Assembly (NCBI RefSeq): GCF_963678635.1
Contig: NC_087063.1
Location: forward strand, 47,937,220-48,001,219
DNA from: Symsagittifera roscoffensis
Lineage: Eukaryota > Xenacoelomorpha > Acoela > Convolutidae
Length of the DNA: 64,000 bases
Reading direction: 5' to 3'
Below, in pieces: positions 40,699 to 50,985 of this stretch. Position 1 is the stretch's first letter. Every line of letters starts with the position of its first letter. A program made the position numbers and the translations under genes. The notes beneath the pieces were generated by a model that was not told the DNA's origin, did no database searches, and saw nothing but the letters and a program-made list of their open reading frames with translations.

Positions 40699-41598
40699 CC
40701 CGGGTTGACCTGAATAGACCAAAAGTGCTAATCATACAATTGTATAAAATAAATCTATGAAAAAAACTACTCATACAAAGTTCATACATTTCGCTAACAT
40801 GATGTCATCGAATACTGGCAGAATTTTTTTTGTTTTGGCGTAAATTTCTTTGTACTATCTAAATAAAAAAAACGTTTTTTGTCCAAAAATTACCAATCAT
40901 ACACTTTCCATATATGGAACTTGTATGACTAGCATTTTTTATAACAAGAAAAATTTTCCAAGTAACATTGAAAATGGCCCGAAGTTAATTTTCTGTTTTT
41001 TAACCGCAAATTGAATTTTGTACTCGAACAAACATTTTTCAAAAAAACTTCGCATGCAATTTTTTTAGTGTGTATAATGTAGTCCTGGATAAAATAATAT
41101 TGGTTTTTTGTCCTTTTTCAAAAACGCGAAAAACTCCTCTTTCTGTTGTATGGAATGTTTATTCAAGCCTTGATTAATCTCTGAGAAAAAAATTCAAATT
41201 TTAAAAATAACCTTCGTTGAAATTTTTCGCCAAAAATGCAAAGTTAGAACTTTTTTTTCATTTATTTCAAAAGACTTTAAGACAATTCAGTCGTTTCCAA
41301 TGCATTTTTAATGCGAGATGGTCAAACTTTAACTTACCCGACGTTTGAGTTACCAAGGCTTTTTTTCGCTTGTTTTCGGTTATGAACACAACCAAAAAAG
41401 TTTGAGAAATTACAATGTAAAATATCAATATTTTTGGTTTATGGAAAAGTGCTAGTCATACAGTTTCCACGTATGAAAAATCACTAATCATAGACCTTTC
41501 ATGCAATTTTCTGTACTTATGGAATTGGATGAACAAGGTATGATTAGCATTTCTTAATATATGAAAATAGTTTGACTCGAATTTTTGGTCAACCCGGG
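40699..41598. mobile_element. 900-bp non-autonomous DNA transposon, TA-flanked
   Basis: The ends are perfect 12-bp inverted repeats: CCCGGGTTGACC at 40,699-40,710 and GGTCAACCCGGG at 41,587-41,598. TA dinucleotides flank both sides (40,697-40,698 and 41,599-41,600), as expected for TA target-site duplication of Tc1/mariner-type transposases. Inside the termini more inverted similarity continues (GTGCTAATCATAC on the left; TGATTAGCAT on the right). The interior has no transposase frame, so the element would depend on one supplied in trans. Related partial copies lie at about 46,290-46,945 and 47,655-48,030. The superfamily is inferred from the TA target alone. Confidence 0.8.
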
Positions 41599-41739
41599 TA
41601 TTCAATTAAAAAAATTTTAATTGTCCTTCAGTGCAGTCGGAATAAGAGAAGTTTTGTGTGAGCTTTAGAAGCGTAAGTCGACAAGCGAATGCTTTGTTGT
41701 TCCGACTTTTGATAGGAAAGTAACGGAGTTTTTGTGCTC

Positions 41740-42090
41740 GGGTGGGTTTTTTTTCTTCAGACAAATTTCGACTTCTTAACTAGCCATTTTTGACGGATTT
41801 TTAAAAATAGTTCAAAGGTAGTTTTGGTTCTGAGCCTAAATTCGAAAAGATATTTTACCTGTGATCCTTTTTTCGAAAAGTTATGGGGGTTGAAAAGTTA
41901 TATATTTCGCGCTATTAACGCGTAAGCGGAGAGAGATTTAATCCGTCTTAGAAATTGTTCCAAATTGGTTGAAAGAAACTGATTTGCAATAGTTGATTTG
42001 TTACAAGGAGCGAAATGTGTTCTGTACTTTATATGGCGTGTGGGGTGATGATTTTCATAGAAAAAATTTCAAGTTTTAGAAAAAAAAAGT
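41740..42090 (+). repeat. Old duplication, right copy (partner at 40,330-40,690)
   Basis: Diverged second copy of the block on the other side of the 900-bp transposon, recognised by the shared AAAAGATATTTTACCTGTGA and CGTGTGGGGTGAT words in the same order. The offset is about 1.4 kb. Confidence 0.6.
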
Positions 42091-42173
42091 TTTCCATTTT
42101 TTTATTACATTTAATTCGTTAATGAGAATTATGTTCTTACTGCTCAATAGACCTTAAAAAGCAGTCGGAACAT

Positions 42174-42190
42174 TCAGGGCTTCGCCCTGA
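42174..42190. other. Perfect short hairpin TCAGGGC-TTC-GCCCTGA
   Basis: A 7-bp GC-rich perfect inverted repeat with a 3-base loop in otherwise AT-rich DNA. It could form a hairpin in RNA. There is no T-run, and a terminator makes no sense in this context. Confidence 0.5.
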
Positions 42191-42202
42191 TACAAACAGT
42201 CT

Positions 42203-42382
42203 TGTTACTTTTTCGCTTCGCTTTTATAGTCTGATATTTGATTTTAACAGCATTCCAAAAGCTGATTAATTGGCACATTTGTGTTTTATCTTTTTAGTTT
42301 GCCTCGTTACTTCTTGGCTTCGCTTTTATTGTCTGATATTTGATTTTAACAGCATTCCAAAAGTTGAGTAATTGGCAAATTT
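42203..42382 (+). repeat. ~101-bp tandem duplication
   Basis: The block containing CTTCGCTTTTAT, GTCTGATATTTGATTTTAAC, AGCATTCCAAAAG and TAATTGGCA occurs at about 42,203 and again at about 42,304 with a few substitutions. The short open frame that starts in the second copy is not protein-like. Confidence 0.85.
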
Positions 42383-42765
42383 TTGTTTTAACGCGCTTGC
42401 TCTTTTATATTTTTGGTAATACTTTGTTTATATATTGGCGAATCTTTCTTGTGCTCTATGCAGATTTTCATGGTAAAAACTGTGTGATTACCATTACTTA
42501 TCATAACTTAATTAAAACAGCACCATAAAAGCATGAAAAAATTACAAGATATTATTATATATAATTTGCATATAATACAAACAGCATAACGTAAAGAAAA
42601 ACAAGCAACTATTCTTGTTTAGCGAAGAAAAAGAAGCAACAAGCAGTGAGTTTAGTTCAGATGTAAGAAAAAAGTTGTTCTGATTGAATTGTCATATTCA
42701 GACTTGGTTTTGATTGCAGTTGAATTATCTATCAACGCCTCAGCAAATCATTTAAGAGAAAAAAC
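42383..42765. other. Upstream region of the glycosyltransferase-like exon
   Basis: AT-rich, no gene. GGTTTTGATTGCAG (ending about 42,718) is a plausible splice acceptor 47 bp before the ATG at 42,766. It could join a 5' UTR exon or, if the organism is a nematode, receive a trans-spliced leader; both are inference. Confidence 0.35.
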
Positions 42766-43161
42766 ATGAATGTGTTAAAGAAAATCTTCTTGCGGAAACA
42801 ATTAGCGGTTCGATATGCTAAAGTGGGTGTTATTTTGGCTTGTTTACCAGCATTTCTTGTCTGCTTACGGACAACTTTTTTTGGTCAAGTCAGCATTAAA
42901 AATGAATATCTGGAAACTTTAGCTGAACATCAACAACGCAACGGTAGTTTGGAAGCTGAAATAACTTCTGTAGAACAGAAGTGCATCGATACTCCGTGGA
43001 TTGACTATCCGGCACTAGTTCACCGTTATGCTCCCTTAAATCACCCGGACTATTCACTTCCAAAGGGGCTGAAAATGCTACAGGTAGGCAATAAGATCAT
43101 GGTCGAAGTTATCGCTAATACTTATTTAAGCAATCTAGCATCTCGCGCTCGACATGCTTAA
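42766..43161 (+). CDS. Type II membrane protein; probable first exon of the GT31 gene
   Basis: An ATG in good context (AAAACATG) opens a 131-codon frame. It starts with a short basic tail (KKIFLRKQ, residues 5-12) and then a hydrophobic segment at about residues 20-34 (VGVILACLPAFLVCL), which is the layout of a Golgi type II glycosyltransferase anchor. After that comes a polar stem with CIDTPWIDYPALVHRYAPL and LNHPDYSLPKG. A donor CAG|GTAGGC at 43,083/43,084 would end the exon after 106 full codons (phase 0), which matches the phase of the acceptor of the exon at 50,421. The intron would be 7.3 kb and full of mobile elements. Alternatively the frame simply runs to its stop at 43,159-43,161 and is a separate small gene; the last 25 codons also look protein-like. 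No GT motif lies in this exon, so the family assignment rests on the anchor and the neighbouring exons. Confidence 0.55.
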   Translation: MNVLKKIFLRKQLAVRYAKVGVILACLPAFLVCLRTTFFGQVSIKNEYLETLAEHQQRNGSLEAEITSVEQKCIDTPWIDYPALVHRYAPLNHPDYSLPKGLKMLQVGNKIMVEVIANTYLSNLASRARHA

Positions 43162-43445
43162 TGGCGAGTAATCCGTGGACGATATGCGAGGGATGAAACG
43201 TGGCGGTAATTTCATGAGGGGCGAAGTGTGTCAATACCTAAAAACTAATTTTAAAAGATTTGCATGTTCGTTTCAAAATTTGAGGAGTAGAGTTTCATTA
43301 ACTTAACCAGAAAATAGCAGACTTGATTCAATTCAACCAATGCAATTTGTTCCGTGATCCGATCTCCCATTTCACTCTCCCATAGTTCAAAAAGTCTGAA
43401 AAACAAATTTTGCAACATTTTTTCTCTGCTCTAAGAGAAATCGCT
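43162..43445. other. Non-coding stretch
   Basis: No gene, repeat or motif that I can support between the first exon and the 382-bp element. Confidence 0.4.
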
Positions 43446-43827
43446 ATTACGAGGCCAAACTGTGCACTGGATAGGCGGACAATTTTGTGTCTGTATGTTC
43501 CTGCATTCCAGAGCCAAGTATTTGAACATGTTCCAAAATGTAAGTGGATTTCCCTTGCAAGATTTAAAAGAATTCTGATGTCTCATTTTTTGTTTGTGGA
43601 TTCCGCAAACTGTTCTGGATTCCGCAAATACTGTTGCGGATTCCGCAAGTTCGCCTATTTTTGGAGCAATTTTGATCCGTACAGTGTTTAAGGTATTTGT
43701 TTGTGGAATCCCAAACAGCAAAGAGGATCAAAGAACTAGCAATTTTGCGGATTCCGCGACAAATCTGATTAAAGCCTGTTGCGGAATCTGCTTACAATGC
43801 ACAGAATGCACAGTTTTGCCTCGTAAT
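43446..43827. mobile_element. 382-bp MITE with 21-bp terminal inverted repeats
   Basis: The left end begins ATTACGAGGCCAAACTGTGC. The right end, reverse complemented, begins ATTACGAGGCAAAACTGTGC, so 20 of 21 positions match. GCT lies immediately outside both ends (43,443-43,445 and 43,828-43,830) and may be a 3-bp target duplication. Inside there are four or five copies of GGATTCCGC, partly as the palindrome GCGGATTCCGC (43,600-43,790). No transposase is encoded; small open frames on both strands are incidental. A shorter copy lies at 49,656-49,855. Confidence 0.85.
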
Positions 43828-44049
43828 GCTGTTTTTCAAATTATTTTTTGGAAACCCAAATCACGATCCAAGAGGTTGTGTTATGTCACCACATTTTCCT
43901 AGTATTCCTCAAAATGGGTATGAATTGAAGAAACATTTGTCGACCCTTTATTGACCATTGAAAACCAGGAAAAGTTTTCTATTCGGGTGCGTTTTATTTT
44001 TTTTCTTTTTTTTTGTTCCGACCATTTGAAAAATGGGGAAGAAACTTGT

Positions 44050-45470
44050 ATTCGGGTGTGTTTTACTTTTGTTTTCCACACAAACTTAGATACCACAAAG
44101 AATTATGGGAATGGGTCGAGTGAAATATCAAACTAACGCTGTTTCAGTCGTGATACCACGATATAAAAAATTTGACGGAAAATTCTCTCAATATATTAAA
44201 AAAACTAAAAATTTTTGATTTTTAGTCCAAGTTTGAGCATATAAATTGAGCGAGCTGGCTTACAATAGTTTATTTTTGCCTAACGTAGGCCGTGAAAGCT
44301 TTGTTTTACCCAAATAAAGTTGTTTTCCCAGTTTTTGGCGCCACTTGGAATTTAAAAATATATATATATCAAAAAAATTCTGCAAAATTAAATTGAAAAA
44401 ATTTTTATTTTTTATTGATAAATTTTTGTATTCTTAATGGTTTTTCTACAAAAGTGTTTTCCATTTGCTTATGCTACTAAGACTTTCGAACATTCCTAAA
44501 TTTCAAATTTTTGTTCAGACCCTTTTATCACACCATGCAGGCCAAAACGACACTAATTAAACATCTATATTTTCATTTTCTTAGACTATGGTCGAAACAT
44601 TCTGTGACACTTGCGCAGTAATCGGCTATCCTTATTTAGTTTTTGTTTTCCACGCAAAATCAGGTTCCAAAAAAAAACATCAGTCAATTCTAATCATATT
44701 AAAACCCTTTCAGTCGTAATTCGATTGAAACTAAAACAAACTTTAATTATCGTTTCTCAGTGTCGAGAAAAAGCCGTCTAAAATTTTTAGTTTTTGGTGT
44801 AATTGGGTGTAATAATTGGGTGTAATTGGGTGTAATAATAAGGCAAGTGAGCAAGCTTGTTTTCGTTTTCAACCAAAAGCATATACCGAAAACAATTATT
44901 CAATTGATATGTTGATTTATCCTGATATTTTGTCGAGTAAAATATCACATTAAAGCCCATTCATTCCTAATTCGAACCTAATTGTTAAATTTTTTCTTTA
45001 AAAGTTGTCCCAGTCTCGAAAAGAACCGAAATGGAAATTTTGAGTTTTTGTGTTATTTCGAGCAAGTAAAGTAAGTGAGCAGGCTTATTTGAGAGGTATC
45101 AGCCATGAAACTTTTGTTTACTTCAGTGAAGCTATTGTTTGAAGTGCTTTAGTGCCATTTTCGAAATAAAAAGCTTCATAACTCAAACATTTTCCGCAAA
45201 AACCTTGAAACAAAGTTTGGATATTTTTCGGATCTTTTTTTGTTTTTTAATGGGGGCATTTTTGATCAAAGCCGTTGCCCGATCTCCATATGGCTGTCAA
45301 ATGTGCCCAATTTTTAGGTTTTCGTCAGATCCTTTCATCACGCCCAGCACAAAAAAAACTCGATTTGAAAAACATGCATTTTTTTTATTTTATAAGAACA
45401 TGGTCGGTTACATTTTCTGCTACTCGTACAACAGCCGGCTATCCTTGATTCTGTTTTTGTCAATATCTTG
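44050..45470 (+). repeat. Three diverged copies of an unnamed repeat
   Basis: The same word order recurs: GTTTTCCACnCAAA, then a (C)TTTCAGTCGTGAT-like patch, then GAGC(A)AGCTGGCTTA / GAGCAAGCTTG / GAGCAGGCTTAT, then CCTTTTATCACACCATGC / CCTTTCATCACGCCCAGC, then CGGCTATCCTTATT / CGGCTATCCTTGATT. Copies start at about 44,050, 44,640 and 44,945. An inverted copy of part of it is at about 52,605-52,700. A 141-codon frame at 45,139-45,564 lies within this repeat, begins with TTG, and is not taken as a gene. Confidence 0.6.
44796..44839 (+). repeat. Short GGGTGTAAT tandem repeat
   Basis: GGTGTAATTGGGTGTAATAA followed by TTGGGTGTAATTGGGTGTAA: four imperfect copies of a 9-12 bp unit. Local slippage repeat, no further meaning seen. 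Confidence 0.75.
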
Positions 45471-45564
45471 GCAAATAAGAGAGATACAGCAGTCAAATTT
45501 GCGAACAAGAATGACAGTTTTGTTCAAAACATTGATTAACCCGGAACTTACAAAAGAAAACTAG

Positions 45565-46289
45565 ATTGAAAAAAATTTTTCAATGAATAAAATACGATTA
45601 TCAGAGATGTGTTCTTGGAGTTAAATTCCTTCCTAAAATTGCCACGAATAAATTGGACTCGAAACTATTTAAACGCTGCAGATGCTCATTTTGTTCGTGT
45701 CTAATTTTTCAAAGCTCAATAAGCGCTTGAAAAAAATACTTGTGATTAGCTATGAAAATACAACTAGACGTTGATCTATGATATTGGCAATTAAAGTTCA
45801 ATTCAAACACTTTTCTTATTTTGAGAACATTTGTGAAACGGTACTCAAGCCTTATTTTTTCGACAAAAATTAAAAACTGCATTTAATAACTCAATAATTT
45901 GAACACTTTTTAGTGATTGCTTGAAAAAAAAATACTATAAGCAGGGATCGATCTAGATTTTTCTCGATTGGGAGCGAGGGGAGGAGGCTAGAGGACGGGC
46001 GGATTTTCAGAAAAAATCTTCGAAATTTTTTTCCGAGCTCTCTCAGATTATTATAAAGAGTCTATAATGATCAAATTGTCTGCGCCGCATGCATGTTTTC
46101 GAAAAAAACAGGCCAAAAAGCGTTTTATGTCTTTTTTGGAAAATTTTTATTAAAAAATTGCGTTTTTTCGGCTCGCGTTACCCACTCAAAGCTAGTATAT
46201 ACTGACGTCGAAGGCGCCTTTAGTAAAATTTTATGCTCATTCAGCCAAAATGATTATCTCAAAATAATACAAAGGGTGGACATTTATAT
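45565..46289. other. Non-coding stretch
   Basis: AT-rich with no supported gene. A GC-richer patch (GGGAGCGAGGGGAGGAGGC, about 45,971) stands out in composition only. Confidence 0.35.
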
Positions 46290-46946
46290 GGAAATTGTAT
46301 GACTACCATTTTGTTGATGGCGACACAAAAACTTTGAAATTGCCCCAAAATTTGTTTTGTTTTTTTTCCAACCGTAAATCGAATTTTGTAACCAAACAAA
46401 CTTTTTCCACAAAAAAAAGTTTGCATGCAATTTTTTTTGTGTGTGTGTGCATAACATAGTCCTGGATACACTAATGTTGGTTTTTTTTCCTTTTCGCTTC
46501 ATAATTTTTTTTCAAAAAGGCTGAAAGTTCCTATTTCTTTTGTATGATGTGTTTATGCAAGCCTTGATCAATGTCTGATAATATAAAAAACGAAATTTTT
46601 ATAATAATCATCTTTGAAAAACTTCGCCAAACTTTAAAAGTTTGTAACTTTCATTTGTGTAAGACAATTCAGGCCATTCTGTATGCAATGGAAATACAAG
46701 ACCGTCCAACTTTTGGTGCATTGAGTAAACCAAGCTTTTTGTCACTTGTGTTCGGCTACAAACACAACCTAAAATTTTTCAGAAATTAAATTTAGGAACA
46801 AAAAATCAGTTTTTTGGTTAAGGGGAAAACACGTATCATACAATTTTTATATATGTGAAATGCTTATCATAAAAATTTTATACAATTTTCTGTACGTATT
46901 GAAATGTATGAAGTTTTATGACAAGAATTTTTGGTCAACCGGGGTA
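46290..46946 (+). mobile_element. Partial copy of the 900-bp TA element
   Basis: Right-hand two thirds of the element at 40,699-41,598: shared words include ATATGGAAnTTGTATGACTA, the CAAACAAACnTTTTTC patch, GCATGCAATTTTTTTnGTGTG, ATAnATAGTCCTGGATA, CAAGCCTTGATnAATnTCTGA, TTCGGnTAnAAACACAACC, and the end TTTGGTCAACCGGGGTA. The left terminus is missing and the right terminus has one substitution (CCGGGG). Confidence 0.75.
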
Positions 46947-47595
46947 GGTTGAACTACTAATAAGTTCATAATTTTCGAAAACTTCTTAGAGTTTCACGTT
47001 TAGCAGGTTCCCAATATGATAGCTTGAAAGATACATTATCTCAACCTTTCAGATACCAAGAGAATATAAAAACGTTAGAAATCATTTTAAAAAAAGCATG
47101 TTTTCAACTGATCTCATTTTTCATGGCCAAAAAATTTTTGTTACAGCTGCATTGAAAAAAAAACGTGACAAGATTGCCAAAAGTTCAAAGAATAAAAACT
47201 AGAAAGATAAGAAGCTAAAACTAATCCACCAAAAAACTGCTATTACTTATCTTTAACCTTTGATTTTTCAACGCTCTACTTGAAGCAAATCGTTGAGGTC
47301 AAACTTTTTAATATTTAAGCCCTTTTGTTGAATCCAAAGTGAAAAAGAGCCCAAAAATTGCGCATGACTTTTGTCAAGTTAAAAACAAAAAAACTTTGTT
47401 ATGCCAGGATTTTGTTAAAATTAATTGATAAAATTAATTGCAAAAAGTACGAAATAGACTAGCGCGAAATAAATTAAAAATATATCAAAATGTTTCAACT
47501 TGTTTCAAGAGATTTTGTTTAAGTGTAGAAAAAAAACATGATAAACTAGCTTCACTCAGCACATGAATGCATCATTATAGTTTGTTTGACTTTTA
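46558..47595 (+). repeat. Segmental duplication, copy A
   Basis: First of three copies. It starts at GCAAGCCTTGATCAATGTC inside the TA element, crosses the element's right end, and continues through TAAGTTCATAATTTT, TTGTTACAGCTGCA, AACTGCTATTACTTAT, GAAAAAGAGCCCA, TATGCCAGGATTTTG and GATAAACTAGCTTCACT. Copy B has the same order with an offset of 1,074 bp near the right end. The transposon end is duplicated together with its flank, so the duplication came after insertion. Confidence 0.85.
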
Positions 47596-47651
47596 ACCGA
47601 GTTTTTTATTAGATATCATCTGATAAACATAACTCTAATCTGATAACAATT

Positions 47652-48897
47652 TGCAAGCCTTGATCAATGTCTGATAATATAAAATAAATGTTAAATAATC
47701 ATCTTTGAAACATTTCGTCAAATTTTAAAAGTTTGTTACTTTCCTTAAATCATTTGTGAAAGACAGTGTCCAATCTTTGGTGCTTCGAGTAACCAAGGTT
47801 TTTGTCACTTGTGTTCGGTTACAAACACAACCCAAAAATTTTCAGAAACTAAAATTAGTAACAAAAAATCGAATTTTTTTAGTTAAAGGAAAAACACCTG
47901 TCATACAATTCTCATATATGGAAAAAACTTGTCATAGAGATTTCATACAATTTTCTGTACGTATGGAGCTGTATGAAAATGTATGGCAAGAACTTTCTCA
48001 TATATGAAAATTGTATGATAACAACCCGGGTACTATGAACTATAAATAAGTTCATAATTTTTGAAAACTTGTTAGAGTTTCACTATGAACACGTTTCCAT
48101 TATGATAGCTTGAATGATACCTTATCTCAGCCTTTCAGATCTCAGGAGAAATTAATAAAAATAGAAAGCATGTTTTTCAACTGATTTCAATTTTCATAGC
48201 CAAAGAATTTTTGTTACAGCTGCAGTGAAAAAAAAACGTGGCAAGTTGCCAAAATAAGTTCAAAAAATAATAACTAGAAAGTTAAGAAGCTAAAACGAAA
48301 CCTCCGAAAAAACTGCTATTACTTATGTTTAACCTTTGATTTTTCAGCGCTCTACTTAAAGCAAAATGTTGAGGTCAAAACTTTTAATATTTAAGCTTTT
48401 TGTTGAGTTCAAAGTGAAAAAGAGCCCAAGAAATTGTGCATGGTTTTTGTCAAGTGCAAAACAAAAAAACTTTGTTATGCCAGGATTTTGTTAAAAGTAA
48501 TTGATAAAATTAATAGAAAAAAGTACAAAATAGCCTAGCGCAAAATAGAATAAGAATATATCAAAATATTTCAAATTGTTTCAAGAGCTTTTGTTAAAGT
48601 GAAGAAAAAACCTGATAAACTAGCTTCACTATGCTCATGAATGCATCATTATAGTTTGTTTGAAATTTAAACGAGTTTTTTAAATTATGATATGAAAATT
48701 ATAGCTGTAATCCCATTACATTATTTTGTTTTCAAATTTTTTGTCTTAAGAAATTGAAATGAAAAAAAAGCAAAGTTTGTGAGTTAATTCAAAGGTGTGA
48801 GACCTAAGATTCTTTGTAAAGCTAAAATATAAGAAAACGACAAAATTCTATGATTTTCGATTGATTTATACGTTTAAATTTCAATCCGAGAATCTAA
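47652..48897 (+). repeat. Segmental duplication, copy B (includes a TA-element end)
   Basis: Second copy, roughly 85-90% similar to copy A by eye. It contains a TA-element remnant to 48,030, ending AACCCGGG followed by TA. Its right half (about 48,388-48,897) is itself repeated as copy C. The small open frames here are not protein-like. Confidence 0.85.
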
Positions 48898-48902
48898 TGT
48901 TT

Positions 48903-49421
48903 AAGCCCTTTTGTTGAATTCAAAGTGAAAAAGAGCCCAATAAATTGTGCATGACTTTTGTCAAACGCAAAACAAAAAAACTTTGTTATGCCAGGATTTT
49001 GTTAAAAGTAATTGATAAAATTAATAGAAAAAAGTACAAAATAGCCTAGCGCAAAATAGAATAAGAATATATCAAAATATTTCAAATTGTTTCAAGAGCT
49101 TTTGTTAAAGTGAAGAAAAAACCTGATAAACTAGCTTCACTATGCTCATGAATGCATCATTATAGTTTGTTTGACATTTAAACGAGTTTTTTAATTTATG
49201 ATCTGAAAATTATAGCTGTAATCCGATAACATTATTTTGTTTTCAAATTTTTTGTCTTAAAAAATTGAAATGAAAAAAAAATCACCCTGTAGAAAATCAA
49301 AGTTTGTGAGTTAATTCAAAGGTGTGAGACCTAAGATTCTTTGTAGAGCTAAAATAATAGAAAACGACAAAATTCTATAATTTTCGATTGATTTATACGT
49401 TTAAATTTCAATCCGAGAATT
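48903..49421 (+). repeat. Segmental duplication, copy C (521 bp from copy B)
   Basis: Tandem repeat of the right half of copy B at an offset of 521 bp, nearly identical: GAAAAAGAGCCCAAnAAATT, TAATTGATAAAATTAATAG, CCTGATAAACTAGCTTCACT, TTAATTCAAAGGTGTGAGAC and TTTCAATCCGAGAAT all recur. Copy C carries an extra TCACCCTGTAGAAAA not in copy B. Confidence 0.9.
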
Positions 49422-49655
49422 GTTCAATCAAAGAAAAATTGTTAAAAATAATCAAAAAAAAATTTAAAAAATGTTTTAAACTTTTTCGTCGAAAATTTTT
49501 GAATTTTGAAGTTTTTGATTTCCAAAATTCCAAATCACCAAAAATTATCAATACTCAAGTAAAACTAAGTTTTCACGGCTTAAAATAAGCATAAATAAGC
49601 TACTGTAATCCTGCACGCTCACCTTATTAACTTAAATTTAGAACAAAAATCAAAC

Positions 49656-49855
49656 TCTACGAGGCCAAACTGTGCAGTGAATAGGCGCACAATTTTGTGT
49701 CTATATATTCCTGATTTCCAGAGACAAATCTTTAAACATGTTAAAATTTTGGCTGAACGATCAAAGAAAATGAAAGAACGAAAGAAAAACAAAGGGAGCG
49801 TCCTTGTTGCCGAATCCGCGTACATTTCCCAAAATATACAGTTTGCCCTCGTAAT
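49656..49855. mobile_element. Second, shorter copy of the 382-bp MITE
   Basis: The left end is TCTACGAGGCCAAACTGTGC and the right end reads CAGTTTGCCCTCGTAAT, matching the termini of the element at 43,446-43,827. The next 60 bp (GGACAATTTTGTGTCT-like, TTCCTGnnTTCCAGAG, AACATGTT) also match. The interior is about 180 bp shorter. Confidence 0.8.
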
Positions 49856-50420
49856 GAAAATTTCAAACTGGTTTTTCTCGAACACCAGAAAAAAAGCTGA
49901 AACACATCCAGATACAAAATTCCTCCACATTTTTCAAATGATTGGAACAAAAAATCCCAGCTGTAATTGAAACTTTTTTTGACATCCCAACTCTCCTCAT
50001 ACAATGAAAAAACTTGGTGAAAGATTACACTATCAATTTAAGAGAAGCTGGATGTCTCCGGAATCCAACCACCCTCACCTGCTAAAGCTGCCATTTTGAT
50101 AACACCCAGGAATCTGACGCTCAGCCTAGATTTGTTCTGAAGGCGCATTCGATGCCAATACATACTAACTTTGGCGGGGAAGCCCCAGTTAATAACTACG
50201 GTTTCTTGCTGTCAAAACAATACAGCAAATGCCCAAAAACGGAACTTCAAGTTTTTTAGATTGATTTGTTAAAAGCTTTTTTAGGTGAATAAAACGAAAA
50301 CAGATGGGTATTTTTTATTTTTTGAAAATTTCTTTACCGTCCAGCTCACGAAAACTCTGAATGTCTTTGCTAGCAATAAGCATTTTTCATTAATTTGGCG
50401 AATTAATCAATTGGTTTCAG
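49856..50420. other. Putative intron sequence before the GT31 catalytic exon
   Basis: No gene seen. The 3' end, ATCAATTGGTTTCAG, is a good splice acceptor for the exon at 50,421. Confidence 0.5.
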
Positions 50421-50715
50421 GACCCTTCTGACGCCACTAGTCTGATGGAAAAATGCTCAAAAGTTGACTCTGAAGCAAATTTGCGGGTCCTCATGATCAA
50501 CTCTCGGGCAACTTCCTTCGCACAACGGTTGGCCCTACGTGAGACATATCTACCAGAATTATTACAATCGATCACCAAAAACATCAGTTGGATATATTTT
50601 TTCGCAGTTAGTCAACCTTATTCGGATGGCAATGTTAATATTTCAAACATAAAGGAGGATTTGCAAAAGGAAATTTCCCAATATGCCGATGTTGTTATTT
50701 TCAACACGCCTGAAG
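50421..50715 (+). CDS. GT31 glycosyltransferase, N-terminal catalytic exon
   Basis: After the acceptor GGTTTCAG the frame reads DPSDATSL and MEKCSKVDS, then the start of a family 31 glycosyltransferase (Galactosyl_T) fold: LRVLMINSRATS (first beta strand), then FAQRLALRETY, equivalent to the family's RxxIRxTW motif, then WIYFFAVSQP, and LQKEISQYADVVIFN, equivalent to the E...(Y/F)xDI stretch. It ends in PEG split across the donor GAAG|GTACAA. Family members transfer galactose or related sugars in beta-1,3 linkage in the Golgi lumen; the exact donor and acceptor cannot be told. The exon is 295 bp and joins the next exon in phase with no missing residues. Confidence 0.85.
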
Positions 50716-50985
50716 GTACAATTATGATAGATGGGTCCTTAAAAATAATAATAATCATATCAAATTGTTTTTAGGCAAAATTACTCTTAGCAATTTTAAA
50801 ACTGCCATCTATAGATCAGTTTTCAGGTATATCTGATAATTTCAAGATGAGTCTTAATTGTTTGAAGTTTGAAGTATTTAGTGAGCATTGGGAAGCCTGT
50901 TTTTTGTTAGTATATTTTTGAGGTACCCTTATCATTTACGCGGTTGTTTGAACTGCCCATCTATCGTATTTCTATCCGGCTGAAG
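50716..50985. mobile_element. 270-bp intron that looks like an inserted inverted-repeat element
   Basis: The intron has near-terminal inverted repeats: GATAGATGGG at 50,726-50,735 and CCCATCTATC at 50,956-50,965, extended with mismatches to about 14 of 16 bases. It sits between direct copies of CTGAAGGT at 50,710-50,717 and 50,980-50,987 (CGCCTGAAGGT and CGGCTGAAGGT if extended). The splice junctions fall inside these copies (AAG|GT), so one copy supplies the donor and the other the acceptor. This is the arrangement expected if a short DNA transposon inserted in an AG|GT site with an 8-bp target duplication. A related terminus is at about 54,212-54,245. Confidence 0.6.

Noticed and set aside
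43431-43902. Overlapping small frames on both strands at 43.4-43.9 kb
   Set aside because: They coincide with the 382-bp inverted-repeat element and arise from its GGATTCCGC repeats.
45139-45564. 141-codon plus-strand gene
   Set aside because: It starts at TTG and lies inside a diverged non-coding repeat whose other copies have no such frame.
46259-46502. Minus-strand frames of about 70 codons
   Set aside because: They lie in a partial copy of the 900-bp transposon, are lysine/phenylalanine-rich from A/T runs, and are not shared by the other copies.
49388-50004. Small frames on both strands
   Set aside because: A/T-rich low complexity and overlap with the second copy of the MITE; no protein-like conservation.
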